A DNA stretch of 64,000 nt. It comes from Vibrio sp. SNU_ST1 (GTDB taxonomy: Bacteria > Pseudomonadota > Gammaproteobacteria > Enterobacterales > Vibrionaceae). Made by a program: the position numbers and the translations under genes. The notes beneath the pieces were generated by a model. The model was not told the DNA's origin and made no database searches. It saw only the letters and a program-made list of their open reading frames with translations. Positions within the stretch are counted from its first letter, which is position 1. Every line of letters starts with the position of its first letter. The stretch covers positions 62,001-126,000 of the forward strand of contig NZ_CP130749.1 of NCBI RefSeq assembly GCF_030563405.1, given 5' to 3'. This document shows positions 33,796 through 45,301 of the stretch, in pieces.

Positions 33796-34710
33796 GTGAG
33801 CGACGTGGAAAAGTTGGATTTAAATCTACTGAGCGTGTTCTTAGAAGTGTATCGATTAAAGTCGATCACGCTTGCATCAGAATCACTTGGTATGACTCAA
33901 CCTGGAGTCAGTGGCGCTTTGAAACGGCTGCAAGCACAATTGGGTACAGACCTTTTTATTCGAGAGGGTAGAGGTATAACGCCGACCAATGCAGCGATGC
34001 AGTTGGCGTTACGTGTAGAGCCCGCATTGGACGGGATAACCAACGCTGTCAGTACCTTAAAGCAGTTTGATAATCAGCAACATCATGTGTTTCGAATTCT
34101 GGTTAACGAGATCGGTTTAACTAAGCTTCAGCCCCTTGTAGAAAAGGATGATACGCTTGGTAATATCTCAATTGAATTCAATATGGTGCCAAGTAATGAA
34201 GAAGATCTTCTACAGAGTTTGAGCATGCAGCAAGCCGATTTAGCGATCGATATTCACTACCCACAAGTGAATGGTTATATGAACCAGCAAGTGATTGAAG
34301 ATGAGCTCGTGTTGATCGCCAAGAAAGGGCATCCAAGGATTGATGGCTCGGTAACGGAAGAGCAGTATTATCATGAGAAACACATCACCTTCAGAATGCG
34401 TCGCTCTCACCTTTACACCGCGGATTACTTTACAACAAATCCGATACAGCAGCGAAAAGTCAGTTCCGAATGTGATTCATTGATGACGATGTGTGTGTTG
34501 GTCTCTGGCTCCGACTGTGTTGGTAGCACATCTAGAGGCTTTGCTAATCAATTTGCGGAGCGATTCCAACTGCAAGTGCTCGAGCAGCCTTTTGAGGTGT
34601 TGCCCGTCAAGCAGTATATGATTTGGCATAAACGAACAGACTTAAACCCCGCACATCAATGGTTAAGAACCAAGATTCAGCAATACATGACGAGCTCTCA
34701 AAGCTGTTAA
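33796..34710 (+). CDS. LysR-family regulator divergent from the alkylsulfatase gene
   Basis: A 304-residue LysR protein with a clear N-terminal HTH (SITLASESLGMTQPGVSGALKRLQ) and a normal ligand domain. GTG 33796 is chosen since GGGAGAG lies upstream; the frame opens at TTG 33763. The divergent position suggests control of the sulfatase gene, as SdsB1 does in Pseudomonas. This link is inferred. Confidence 0.85.
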   Translation: MSDVEKLDLNLLSVFLEVYRLKSITLASESLGMTQPGVSGALKRLQAQLGTDLFIREGRGITPTNAAMQLALRVEPALDGITNAVSTLKQFDNQQHHVFRILVNEIGLTKLQPLVEKDDTLGNISIEFNMVPSNEEDLLQSLSMQQADLAIDIHYPQVNGYMNQQVIEDELVLIAKKGHPRIDGSVTEEQYYHEKHITFRMRRSHLYTADYFTTNPIQQRKVSSECDSLMTMCVLVSGSDCVGSTSRGFANQFAERFQLQVLEQPFEVLPVKQYMIWHKRTDLNPAHQWLRTKIQQYMTSSQSC

Positions 34711-34720
34711 TGATTCAATG

Positions 34721-34750
34721 AAAAACGGCCTCTATTTGGAGGCCGTTTTT
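34721..34750. terminator. terminator between LysR and EamA genes
   Basis: A perfect 12-bp stem: AAAAACGGCCTC (34721-34732) with GAGGCCGTTTTT (34739-34750). Bidirectional, between convergent genes. Confidence 0.92.
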
Positions 34751-34798
34751 GTCTCTGTTACTTGAGGGTTTTAATTAGGTTTTTTGGATTCAATCAAC

Positions 34799-35686
34799 TT
34801 ATTGTGCGCGTTTCTTACGAGCGGCTTTAAGCATTTTCATTGGCGGCATTCCTGTCACCAACATGGTGCCAGTGATAACCAGAATTGAACCAACAATCGT
34901 ATTGATGCCAATTGCTTCATCTAAGAATAAGTTGCCCCAGAGAATACCAAATACCGGAATGATGAAGGTCACGGACAGGGCTGAAGGTGCGCCGAGTTCA
35001 GAGACTAGATTGAAGTAAAGTAGATACGCTAACCCAGTACATACCGCGCCTAATAAGATAACCGACGTAGTGATCGTAACGTCGGGTGTTTCTCTCATCG
35101 GAATAAAGAATACAAATGGCAAAACCAGCAACACTGCAGCCCACATGCTGCCATGAGCATTGTTGAATGCCTCAACTTTAGGGGCTTGTTTGGTATAGTT
35201 TGACGCTATTCCGTAGCTAAAGGCCGCCATCACTGCTGCAAAGATAGGAAGCATAGCCTCACGGCCAATGTTCATCGCATCCCAACCGACTAACACGCCA
35301 ACTCCCGTTACCCCAATCCCAAGTCCCAATAGAACTTTCGCCTCGAGTGCTGTTTTGGTCCATATCGCACCAATGATTGCCGCCCATATTGGCGCGGTAG
35401 AGTTTAAGATGGCGAGTGTCGAAGCGTTCAGTGTTTGAGCCGAATAAGCGAAAAGTAAAAAAGGAAGAGTGGTGTTAAACAGCCCTAGAATGAAGAAGTG
35501 TTTAGCGTGATCATGAAAAGAGAGCTTCTTTTTTAAATAGAAAGAAACTAAAAGCAGAGTAAGTGCTGCAAACAGAACTCGCGCTTCAATCAAGACTGCG
35601 GGCCCTAATGGATTGGCCGCCATTCTCATGAAAAGAAATGAGCCTCCCCATATAGCCGCAAGTAGTATCAGTTTTAAAAAGCTCAC
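34799..35686 (-). CDS. EamA-family (DMT) transporter
   Basis: An inner-membrane protein of about 295 residues with ten predicted helices in two EamA repeats (LLAAIWGGSFLFMRMAANPLGP at the start). The drug/metabolite exporter family has many substrates and none can be assigned. I set the start at GTG 35686, where homologues begin; the frame is open to 35803, but the added 39 residues look unlike a transporter N-terminus. The RBS is weak, so the start is uncertain. Confidence 0.8.
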   Translation of the reverse strand: MSFLKLILLAAIWGGSFLFMRMAANPLGPAVLIEARVLFAALTLLLVSFYLKKKLSFHDHAKHFFILGLFNTTLPFLLFAYSAQTLNASTLAILNSTAPIWAAIIGAIWTKTALEAKVLLGLGIGVTGVGVLVGWDAMNIGREAMLPIFAAVMAAFSYGIASNYTKQAPKVEAFNNAHGSMWAAVLLVLPFVFFIPMRETPDVTITTSVILLGAVCTGLAYLLYFNLVSELGAPSALSVTFIIPVFGILWGNLFLDEAIGINTIVGSILVITGTMLVTGMPPMKMLKAARKKRAQ

Positions 35687-35895
35687 AGTTTGAATCTCAG
35701 ATTGTGTAAAACACCGACTATGGATCAAAGCGATGTATTGCACAAATTTAGGTGTTAATACTGTGCAGCTAATTGTTGGTATTTTGATAATGGAACTGAC
35801 CATTAAATAGGAACACTTTTGATGAATTATGTTCTGTTTATCCTTCCTTGTCTGACGAGTAATCTGGTGTCATGTGTAAACATTAGGTGATAAAA

Positions 35896-36285
35896 ATGAA
35901 GATCGAACACATCGCAATTTGGACCAAACAACTCGAAGTGCTTAAACGCTTTTATGAAGATTACTTTGGTGCTACGTCTAACCAGAAATATCACAATCCA
36001 ATTAAAGGGTTTTCTTCATACTTCCTCTCATTTGAAACTGGAAGCCGTTTAGAGATTATGGAAATGGGCTCTGTCCCTGAATCGAAAGACGATATCTATG
36101 ACCAGTTCACAGGTTTCATTCATATGGCGGTTTCATTAGGCTCGGAACAAGCGGTTGATGAACTGACTCAACGTTTGGTTGAAAACGGTTATGAACGCTT
36201 AGATGGCCCAAGAAGAACAGGTGATGGCTATTATGAGAGTTGTGTACTCGATCCTGATGGTAATCGCTTGGAACTTACCGTCTAA
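35896..36285 (+). CDS. VOC/glyoxalase-family protein
   Basis: A 129-residue single-domain VOC protein with two beta-alpha-beta-beta-beta modules. Metal-site candidates are H6 in IEHIAIWT, the glutamate in RLEIMEM, H80 region in GFIHMAVSL, and the terminal E of NRLELTV. This set resembles lactoylglutathione lyase relatives. Function is unknown. ATG 35896 has AGGTGA upstream. Confidence 0.8.
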   Translation: MKIEHIAIWTKQLEVLKRFYEDYFGATSNQKYHNPIKGFSSYFLSFETGSRLEIMEMGSVPESKDDIYDQFTGFIHMAVSLGSEQAVDELTQRLVENGYERLDGPRRTGDGYYESCVLDPDGNRLELTV

Positions 36286-36336
36286 TGTAGAGACTTAATT
36301 GAGTTACTCATCTACTAACGGAACGGAGGTATGACA

Positions 36337-36861
36337 ATGATGAAGCTTGCTGTGACTTTCCTTTTTAGTCTTGGGCTTATGGGATGTGCTACCTCAGAAC
36401 TGGTGTATGAGCAGGAGACGGACTCGAAACTTGAACCATCACTGCCAATAGGCTACCTCGGTTTTAAAGCTCACCAAGAGTGGGCCATTCAATTTAACGA
36501 CTGTACTGTCTATGATCTAACAGGCGCACAACCTTACCAGTGGTTTGATCGCATTTCCGCCTCTGTAAGCTGTTATACGTTTAAGCCAAACGATGCTATC
36601 GAGCCTCTGTTGGTTTACTCCGATGCTGATTTCAATAGTAATAAACTCACCCCGATTAATCGCTTTCAAGAGCTGCAAATATCAGAATCAGGCTGGGGCA
36701 GTTTTCCTGCCGTCTACGAGACCAACGGCACCAATTGGCTGAAAGTCAAAGAGGGTTGGATTCACCTCATACTAGCCGATCAGACTTTGGTTCAGTTCTA
36801 TCCCGGAACTCAAGACCTATCTGGCAAATCGCAGCATGATCAGTATTTTGAAGGGCACTGA
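36337..36861 (+). CDS. hypothetical lipoprotein
   Basis: About 174 residues. A short signal peptide ends in the lipobox GLMGC (cysteine near residue 17), so the mature protein is lipid-anchored. Residues after the signal do not match a family I know; SH3-like character (FQELQISESGWGSFPAVYETNGTNWLKVKEGW in outline) is possible, which would fit a cell-envelope role. GGAGG lies 8 bases before ATG 36337. Confidence 0.65.
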   Translation: MMKLAVTFLFSLGLMGCATSELVYEQETDSKLEPSLPIGYLGFKAHQEWAIQFNDCTVYDLTGAQPYQWFDRISASVSCYTFKPNDAIEPLLVYSDADFNSNKLTPINRFQELQISESGWGSFPAVYETNGTNWLKVKEGWIHLILADQTLVQFYPGTQDLSGKSQHDQYFEGH

Positions 36862-36922
36862 TTGTAACGCTGACTTTTGATTAGTCTGTAGTTCGATCAG
36901 AAAAAGATCGTTTAGTTATTGC

Positions 36923-36936
36923 TGAAACCGGTTTCA
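36923..36936. promoter_or_regulatory. LacI-type operator 1 upstream of the phospho-beta-glucosidase gene
   Basis: TGAAACCGGTTTCA is a perfect 14-bp palindrome with the central CG typical of LacI/GalR-family sites. Its centre lies 34 bp from operator 2. Confidence 0.83.
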
Positions 36937-36956
36937 ATCTGTATCTTGGCTTTTAT

Positions 36957-36970
36957 TGAAATCGGTTTCA
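36957..36970. promoter_or_regulatory. LacI-type operator 2 upstream of the phospho-beta-glucosidase gene
   Basis: TGAAATCGGTTTCA differs from operator 1 by one base. It lies 62 bp before the glucosidase start. The LacI protein encoded at 38582 is the likely ligand. Confidence 0.8.
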
Positions 36971-37013
36971 GAGTTATGAGCGCAGCTCTAATCCTGATCT
37001 TTTTTGCGAATAA

Positions 37014-38471
<1,458 letters not shown>

Positions 38472-38532
38472 AATGCCTCTTACTGCGTCGTTCTACGTAA
38501 TATAAAGATACGCGCAATATGAATGAACATTA

Positions 38533-38562
38533 AATTAGTCGGCTTATGTCGGCTAATTTTTT
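38533..38562 (+). terminator. terminator between the glucosidase and lacI-type genes
   Basis: AATTAGTCG (38533-38541) pairs with CGGCTAATT (38550-38558), one G-T pair, followed by a T-run. Read-through would supply the regulator. Confidence 0.75.
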
Positions 38563-38581
38563 ATATGAGGAAAAGAAGCAA

Positions 38582-39580
38582 ATGGTGACAATGCTTGATG
38601 TCGCGAACCGCGCAGGCGTATCTAAGTCGACGGTTTCTCGTGTCTTAAACGGCAAGAATATCGTACGCCCAGATGTGGTGAAAAAGGTATTTGATGCGAT
38701 TCAAGAAACGGGCTATCGACCAAACCTGTTAGCTCAGCAATTGGCGACCAAGAAGACTAACTTTATCGGCTTTGTTATCACTAATGAGCTGTTCAATGGC
38801 CCTTACTTTTCTTCCTTGATGTATCACGCGGCTTCATACAGTGAAAAGTCGAATCACCAATTGGTGATCACCGATGGTAAACACAGTGCTGAAGATGAGC
38901 GAAAAGCGATCAACTTCCTACTCGATATGAAATGCGCGGGCATTATCATCTATCCGCAGTGTTTAGGTGAAAGCGAGATTGCTCAAATCATCGAAAGTAC
39001 GAATACACCAATTTTGGTGCTCAATCGTGAAATGCCGTCGAAGCCCAATCACGCAATTACCACCGATCATTATCAAAGTGCTTGTTTGATGGTTGAACAC
39101 ATCATCGAGCAGGGGCATACAGACATTGCGGTGATTCGTGGTAAAGCGGGTTCTTCAACGGATGAACAACGTTACCAAGCTTATCAAGATGTGTTAACCA
39201 AGCACGGTATTGCAGTGAATGAACTTAATGTCGTTCAAGGCGACTGGACGATGGAGAGCGGTTACCGTGCCGCGCGAGCTTTAGTGGAAAGCAAAGCCAA
39301 CTTCACTGCGATCTTGTCTGAAAACGATGACATGGCGATTGGCGCGATTAAGGCGTTAACAGAGCTGGGTTACTCATTGCCTCATGATGTTTCTATCGTT
39401 GGATTTGATAACAGTAAAGTCGGTGCGTTTCTAACGCCAAGCTTAACCTCTGTCAGCGTGCCATTAGAGCAAATGACGCAAAAGGCGATCCTGAAAATTG
39501 TCGGTGATACTGAGCAAGCTGAGGCATTAAGTACTACTGGCAGCTTGGTTATTCGCGACTCGGTAGCCCAGCGTATCTAA
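38582..39580 (+). CDS. LacI-family repressor of the beta-glucoside gene
   Basis: A 332-residue LacI/GalR protein. The HTH (MLDVANRAGVSKSTVSRVLNGK) and hinge helix (NLLAQQLATKKTN) are followed by a periplasmic-binding-like domain. AscG is a good comparison. ATG 38582 has GAGGAAAAG upstream; the frame stays open back to 38546. It most likely binds the two palindromes at 36923 and 36957. Confidence 0.88.
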   Translation: MVTMLDVANRAGVSKSTVSRVLNGKNIVRPDVVKKVFDAIQETGYRPNLLAQQLATKKTNFIGFVITNELFNGPYFSSLMYHAASYSEKSNHQLVITDGKHSAEDERKAINFLLDMKCAGIIIYPQCLGESEIAQIIESTNTPILVLNREMPSKPNHAITTDHYQSACLMVEHIIEQGHTDIAVIRGKAGSSTDEQRYQAYQDVLTKHGIAVNELNVVQGDWTMESGYRAARALVESKANFTAILSENDDMAIGAIKALTELGYSLPHDVSIVGFDNSKVGAFLTPSLTSVSVPLEQMTQKAILKIVGDTEQAEALSTTGSLVIRDSVAQRI

Positions 39581-39608
39581 GCCGCGTGCAACGCACTGAA
39601 TTAAACCG

Positions 39609-39636
39609 GCCTTTGCTTGATAGCAAAGGCTTTTTT
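39609..39636 (+). terminator. terminator after the lacI-type gene
   Basis: GCCTTTGCT (39609-39617) with AGCAAAGGC (39622-39630), a 4-base loop, then six T. Confidence 0.92.
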
Positions 39637-39851
39637 ATTGGCACTATCTATGTTTCTTGCTTGGTTTAGAAGCAATTTAAATTGGCCGAACACTACAAAT
39701 CGTGACTGGTAGCGCATCTCCGAAATCCTCTTTAAACCGTGCTTATTGTGAGAGTTAAAGATATGCGATATTGCGTTCTTTGGTCGATGAATTGACCACT
39801 ATTAGTTAAGTTATGTGAAAACGGTAAGTAGTGTGAAAATAGGTAAGTAAC

Positions 39852-40412
39852 GTGAAAACAGAAAAACAAAAAATGCTAGCAGGTGAACCATATCAGGCTT
39901 GGGATGAAGAGCTTTATTCAGCTCGAATTGAGTGTCGTAAGGTACTCCAAAAACTCAACAACAGTATTCCTGATACGTCTGAATGGAAAGCGGCAACCCA
40001 AGAGCTCATTCCTGGCTGTGAAAATGCGCATTTGGAGCCACCATTTCGCTGTGATTACGGCTCAAACATCAAGTTGGGCAAGAACTTCTACGCTAACTTT
40101 AACTGCGTGATTTTGGATGTGGCTGAAGTCACCATTGGTGACAATGTGCTGCTTGGCCCTAATGTACAAATCCTTACAGCAGGCCATCCATTAGATGTGA
40201 AAGGCCGAGTTGAAGACGGCGTTGAGTTCGGTACGCCAATTACCATTGGCGACAATGTTTGGCTTGGTGGTGGTGTGATTATTTGCCCCGGTGTCACCAT
40301 TGGTGAAAACAGCGTGATTGGCGCCGGAAGTGTCGTGACCAAAGACATCCCAGCCAATGTGGTTGCAGTGGGAAATCCATGTAAAGTGCTGAAATCGATC
40401 GAAAACGACTAA
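39852..40412 (+). CDS. sugar O-acetyltransferase (maltose/galactoside type)
   Basis: A 186-residue left-handed beta-helix acetyltransferase. Mac domain at residues 5-55, hexapeptide turns (VTIGDNVLLGPNVQI, ITIGDNVWLGGGVII) and catalytic histidine in TAGHPLD. It resembles Maa. GTG 39852 is the start, though no strong RBS is seen. Its start codon lies within the third unit of a short tandem repeat. It may be functionally linked to the sugar genes before it. Confidence 0.86.
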   Translation: MKTEKQKMLAGEPYQAWDEELYSARIECRKVLQKLNNSIPDTSEWKAATQELIPGCENAHLEPPFRCDYGSNIKLGKNFYANFNCVILDVAEVTIGDNVLLGPNVQILTAGHPLDVKGRVEDGVEFGTPITIGDNVWLGGGVIICPGVTIGENSVIGAGSVVTKDIPANVVAVGNPCKVLKSIEND

Positions 40413-40610
40413 GCCTGCGAATACAACCATCACCTGCATCATAGGCACTCTCTATGTGCAGGTGATGAACGAACCTTTACAGTTTAATTGTTACTTGTGT
40501 GTAATAATCATTTCCAAAAATAGGGGATTATCAAAATTGGTATCCCTACCTATACTAGCCCCAACAAAACGAGAGAGCGATAACAAACAAGCTCAACGTT
40601 GACTGACTAA

Positions 40611-41774
<1,164 letters not shown>

Positions 41775-41802
41775 CCTTAAATCTTAAACCTCATCTGGTT
41801 TT

Positions 41803-41842
41803 AATAAAGTCCGTTAGATTGAATCTAGCGGACTTTATTTTT
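41803..41842 (+). terminator. terminator after frmA
   Basis: An 18-bp stem with one G-T pair, left arm 41803-41820 and right arm 41822-41839, followed by T residues. The loop would be very short, so the inner pairs are likely open. Confidence 0.9.
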
Positions 41843-41938
41843 TCCTAGGCATGCTTTACCAAGGAATATTTTTATTAAAGGTTGTTCCCTTTAATAAAGG
41901 TATCTGAATTGTCCTACAGGGTTACTGGAACCGTCCTT

Positions 41939-43222
41939 ATGTTGACCAAACTTCGCCACTCTCTACCCCTTCAACTGGTGCTAGCTGCATTGCTTGCTTG
42001 GTTTCTCGCACAACTTATTTCTCCAACATCTGATGTAACCCAGTCGGGTTGGTATCAGTTCTTAATGCTTGGCAAAACTACCTATATCGGCTTGCTAAAA
42101 ATGGTCGTTGGGTTAGTGGTTTTATTCTCGCTATTGCAAGGTATAACAAGCATTGGCTCGATAACTCGATTGAAGAAAATTGGCCGCAATACGGTGCTTT
42201 TTTATAGCTTCACGACGTTGGTGGCCATTTCTTTAGGCTTGGGTGCTTCACTGCTGTTGCCTGCTTGGGAACCTTTAACCAGCGTTGCTACGATTGGAGA
42301 CGATGTTCAGCTTATCAGCGAAGATGCGGCAGGAGGAGCTGCTATTGCTAGCAAGCTGTTTAGCATGGCATTAGTGAACCCGGTAGCGGCGTTAACCAAC
42401 GGTAACTTGCTCGCGATTGTCGTGTTTTCATTTATGTTGGGTATTGCGCTACTTTCTTCATTGCCAGAAAAACACCCGATTTTTGAGGTGCTTAATGGCT
42501 TGAACAAGAGCATCAATACCATTGTTGGTTGGATCATTCGTTTAGCTCCGCTAGCGGTTTTCGCCATTGTCCTTGATTTTACCGTTCGTGGTGGTGAGTC
42601 ACTGTTTGAGCAATTGGCACTGTTTGCTTTGCTCGTGTTTGTGCTGACTGTGATCCACGGTGCGATTGTCTTACCGACTATTGCGAAGGTGATGACTGGG
42701 ATTCGTCTCAGCACACTATTCAAAGGTATCTCGGCACCGATGGCAATGGCGTTCGCAACGTCATCAAGCTCTGCTACCTTGCCACTGGCGATGCAGAGTG
42801 CGGAAGAAAAGCTCGGTGTATCGCAAAGTACAAGTAGCATGGTGTTACCGCTTGGCGCAGTGATGAACATGGATGGTACGGCACTTTTCGAAGGTGTTGC
42901 GGCAATCTTCTTAGCTCAACTGTTTGGTGTGGATCTCACGACTTCTGGTTTGGTGATGATCTTCATTATGGCTATGGTCTCTTCTGTGGGTGCTCCGGGT
43001 ATGCCATCTGGATCTATGTCTGGCATGCAGCTGGTGTTATTGGCCGCCGGTATACCACTGGAAGCGATCGCGATTCTGCTCATTATTGAACGCCCATTAG
43101 ATACATTCCGCACTGCGGTTAACGTAGAAGGTGACATGATTGCTGCACTGGTCGTGGATAAATGGCAGTCAAAGCAGAACTCGTCAGTAGACTTGGCTAT
43201 GAGCAGTTCTCAAACATCGTAA
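41939..43222 (+). CDS. dicarboxylate/amino acid:cation symporter
   Basis: A transporter of about 427 residues in the DAACS (GltP/DctA) family. Family marks are the serine-rich hairpin MAFATSSSSATLPLAMQ, the NMDGTALFEGVAAIF motif and GAPGMPSGSMSG. It carries glutamate, aspartate or C4-dicarboxylates with Na+ or H+. Start ATG 41939 is preferred since homologues begin near LTKLRHSLPLQLVL; the frame is open to 41882. Confidence 0.9.
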   Translation: MLTKLRHSLPLQLVLAALLAWFLAQLISPTSDVTQSGWYQFLMLGKTTYIGLLKMVVGLVVLFSLLQGITSIGSITRLKKIGRNTVLFYSFTTLVAISLGLGASLLLPAWEPLTSVATIGDDVQLISEDAAGGAAIASKLFSMALVNPVAALTNGNLLAIVVFSFMLGIALLSSLPEKHPIFEVLNGLNKSINTIVGWIIRLAPLAVFAIVLDFTVRGGESLFEQLALFALLVFVLTVIHGAIVLPTIAKVMTGIRLSTLFKGISAPMAMAFATSSSSATLPLAMQSAEEKLGVSQSTSSMVLPLGAVMNMDGTALFEGVAAIFLAQLFGVDLTTSGLVMIFIMAMVSSVGAPGMPSGSMSGMQLVLLAAGIPLEAIAILLIIERPLDTFRTAVNVEGDMIAALVVDKWQSKQNSSVDLAMSSSQTS

Positions 43223-43226
43223 TGAT

Positions 43227-43263
43227 CAGTAACAAGCCCGTTAACTTAATGGGCTTGTTACTG
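43227..43263. terminator. hairpin between convergent genes
   Basis: A perfect 13-bp stem: CAGTAACAAGCCC (43227-43239) and its complement at 43251-43263. No clear T-run, but the placement between convergent genes suggests termination. Confidence 0.65.
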
Positions 43264-43265
43264 GG

Positions 43266-43763
43266 TTAAAACCCGCCCGCCCAAGCATCGAAGTCATCAA
43301 TATTATCGAGTTCTTGTTGGCTTCTTGGGGCTGGGTAATAAGGCAGTGCTAACCTCACAACAGAAGGTAGTAGCTCCCATTCTGGCGTCATCTTCAGGCG
43401 CTTCAATTCATCATTAAGACGCACAAACATGTAGTAGCCATCGCTGTGGGTATTGGCGTAGCTTGCGATTGTGGCGATATCTCCAGAGGGCAATTTTACG
43501 TCTCGGCCTAGTGGGTAGAGTTGATGAAGCGCAAAGCTCACTTTTGGATCTTGTAGTTTGCCTTGTTTAAAGCGTTGCAGTCCAATGGCGGTTGAGGTCG
43601 TGCGCGGCTTCCAGCCTGTGAGGAACAAGCCACTCAAGCTATCTTGAAACGGCTTGCCCTTTCGATTGCCTTCATTACTAATGAATTGAACCGTCAGTTT
43701 GTCTCCCGACTCTTCCAGAATTTCTAAAAACTGTTCACCAGTGCGATCGACCAAAAGTTTCAT
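43266..43763 (-). CDS. conserved hypothetical protein
   Basis: A 165-residue soluble protein with no signal peptide or membrane helix. I recognise no domain. It is rich in charged residues and ends in aromatic and acidic residues (DDFDAWAGGF). The gene stands alone between the symporter gene and the DHFR-like gene. Confidence 0.6.
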   Translation of the reverse strand: MKLLVDRTGEQFLEILEESGDKLTVQFISNEGNRKGKPFQDSLSGLFLTGWKPRTTSTAIGLQRFKQGKLQDPKVSFALHQLYPLGRDVKLPSGDIATIASYANTHSDGYYMFVRLNDELKRLKMTPEWELLPSVVRLALPYYPAPRSQQELDNIDDFDAWAGGF

Positions 43764-43898
43764 AAGACATAAATACCATTAAGAATGAGATGCGATAAAT
43801 GGTACTACTTTTGGGTAGTATTGTGTAGGCGCTATTGAATCGATACTGCGTGAACAATGTTTACGATGCTGATAGTTACATTAGCAATAAGTAAATGC

Positions 43899-44432
43899 TT
43901 AGCGCTTACGTAAGTAGTGAGTGGTTACGATCTCATCAAGGTAAGTCGTGACACTTTTCAGCGTAAAGTCGAGAGGAGAGACTAGTTCACCAAATAGCGG
44001 AGAACCACCACCAAGAACAATAGGGATCGACGAGATAATCAGTTCATCAACCAGGTCTTCTTTCAGGAAGTTTTGAATGGTCACACCGCCATCAATATAC
44101 AGATTGTTAAGGCCTTTGCTGTTTAGGTCTTCGACGATCTGAGTGAGCTCACCCTTTATCAAGAACACTTTACCTTCGAGTTCCTTAGGCACTTCCGTCA
44201 ACGTATTACTCAAAACATAAACAGGTTTTGTGTAAGGCCAATCAATACCGAAGCTCAACACCATATCCATTGTGTTTCGGCCCATAACCAAAGCATCAAT
44301 ATGATCGATATGGGCGTTGTACCCCATGTCATCACCCTCTGGATTTGGGATTGCTTGTAGCCAATCTAGACCACCTTTTTTGTCTGCAATGTAACCATCA
44401 AGACTCGCACCGATAAAGACAATATTTGACAT
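43899..44432 (-). CDS. dihydrofolate reductase-family protein (RibD C-terminal type)
   Basis: A 177-residue NADPH-binding protein of the RibD-C/DHFR-like group (YwjB/YyaP relatives). SNIVFIGASLDGYIADKKGGLDWL, VMGRNTMDMV and NLYIDGGVTIQNFLKE mark the fold. The substrate is unknown and true folate reduction is not implied. ATG 44432 has GGAG upstream. A TetR gene diverges, with a palindrome between them, so this gene is probably its target. Confidence 0.83.
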   Translation of the reverse strand: MSNIVFIGASLDGYIADKKGGLDWLQAIPNPEGDDMGYNAHIDHIDALVMGRNTMDMVLSFGIDWPYTKPVYVLSNTLTEVPKELEGKVFLIKGELTQIVEDLNSKGLNNLYIDGGVTIQNFLKEDLVDELIISSIPIVLGGGSPLFGELVSPLDFTLKSVTTYLDEIVTTHYLRKR

Positions 44433-44488
44433 TGTTAACTCCGAAATTGAACTGGAACTTGGCATTCACGCTGAATTAAATTAAGATA

Positions 44489-44503
44489 TTCTACAGTGTA
44501 GAA
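44489..44503. promoter_or_regulatory. perfect palindrome, candidate TetR operator
   Basis: TTCTACAGTGTAGAA is a perfect 7-1-7 palindrome between the two divergent start codons. It also overlaps a sequence like a -10 element. TetR-family proteins usually bind such a site in their own divergent promoter. Confidence 0.75.
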
Positions 44504-44525
44504 ATTAAGTTTAAGAGGTGATGAT

Positions 44526-45095
44526 ATGGCTGTCAAGGATCAGAAGCGAGGTCGACCAAAGAGTGGATCAAGACAACTGAGTGCCGAAAAGATCTTAGAT
44601 ACGGCAAAGGGCATGATGCGCGAAGGCGGTAAAGTTCCGAGTATCAGAGGGTTAGCCACAGAGCTCGGCGTGGATGCGATGGCGATATACCATTACTTCA
44701 AAAACAAAAATGATCTCTTGGAATCGATCACTGTCTCTTTAGTCGGTGAAGTGGCACTGCCTGAGCTAAACCAAGTGTGGCAAGAGAATCTTTATCAGCT
44801 TAGCGTGAGTTACTTGTCGGTGTTGAATGACTACCGTGGGCTGCTAGAAACTCTACTAACGATGAAATCGCTTGGGCCTGTTGAGGTCTTTAGCGAGCGC
44901 TTTGAAGCGGTGTTGAGTCCGCTTAATCTCACATCGGAGCAAACCGAAGACGCCCTTCATTTGCTGGTGGACTATCTGCATGGCTATGCGCTAGCACTGA
45001 ACTGCAACTCAGATAGAACGGAAATTACGGTTGAAATGGTTAGAAAGCCTTTAGGACTTTATTGCTTGGCTATCGAGCAACTGAAGTCATCGTGA
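44526..45095 (+). CDS. TetR-family regulator
   Basis: A 189-residue TetR protein. The N-terminal HTH (SIRGLATELGVDAMAIYHYFKNKNDLLE, about 40-67) and a C-terminal domain of the tetracycline-repressor type are seen. It diverges from the DHFR-like gene with one palindrome between them, suggesting autoregulation and repression of the neighbour. Confidence 0.88.
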   Translation: MAVKDQKRGRPKSGSRQLSAEKILDTAKGMMREGGKVPSIRGLATELGVDAMAIYHYFKNKNDLLESITVSLVGEVALPELNQVWQENLYQLSVSYLSVLNDYRGLLETLLTMKSLGPVEVFSERFEAVLSPLNLTSEQTEDALHLLVDYLHGYALALNCNSDRTEITVEMVRKPLGLYCLAIEQLKSS

Positions 45096-45301
45096 TTTGG
45101 CAGCAAAGATTGATGTTCGAATAAGGGACTTTGGTGATGTGTTGCTCATGATGAGGTGGTGATGTTTTATTTATACTGGATAATTACCTATAAATTTCCG
45201 AATTTAGCAGTAATAATCTATGGATAGACCTGAATAGCTTGTGAGTCGAAAGCTGTTAGGACAACTCTCAAAGACGTCATCGTGAAAAGGAAGTCAGATA
45301 C

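Noticed and set aside
42307..42870. 187-codon minus-strand frame
   Set aside because: It is the antisense shadow of the symporter gene, whose serine-rich motifs generate a long open frame on the other strand.
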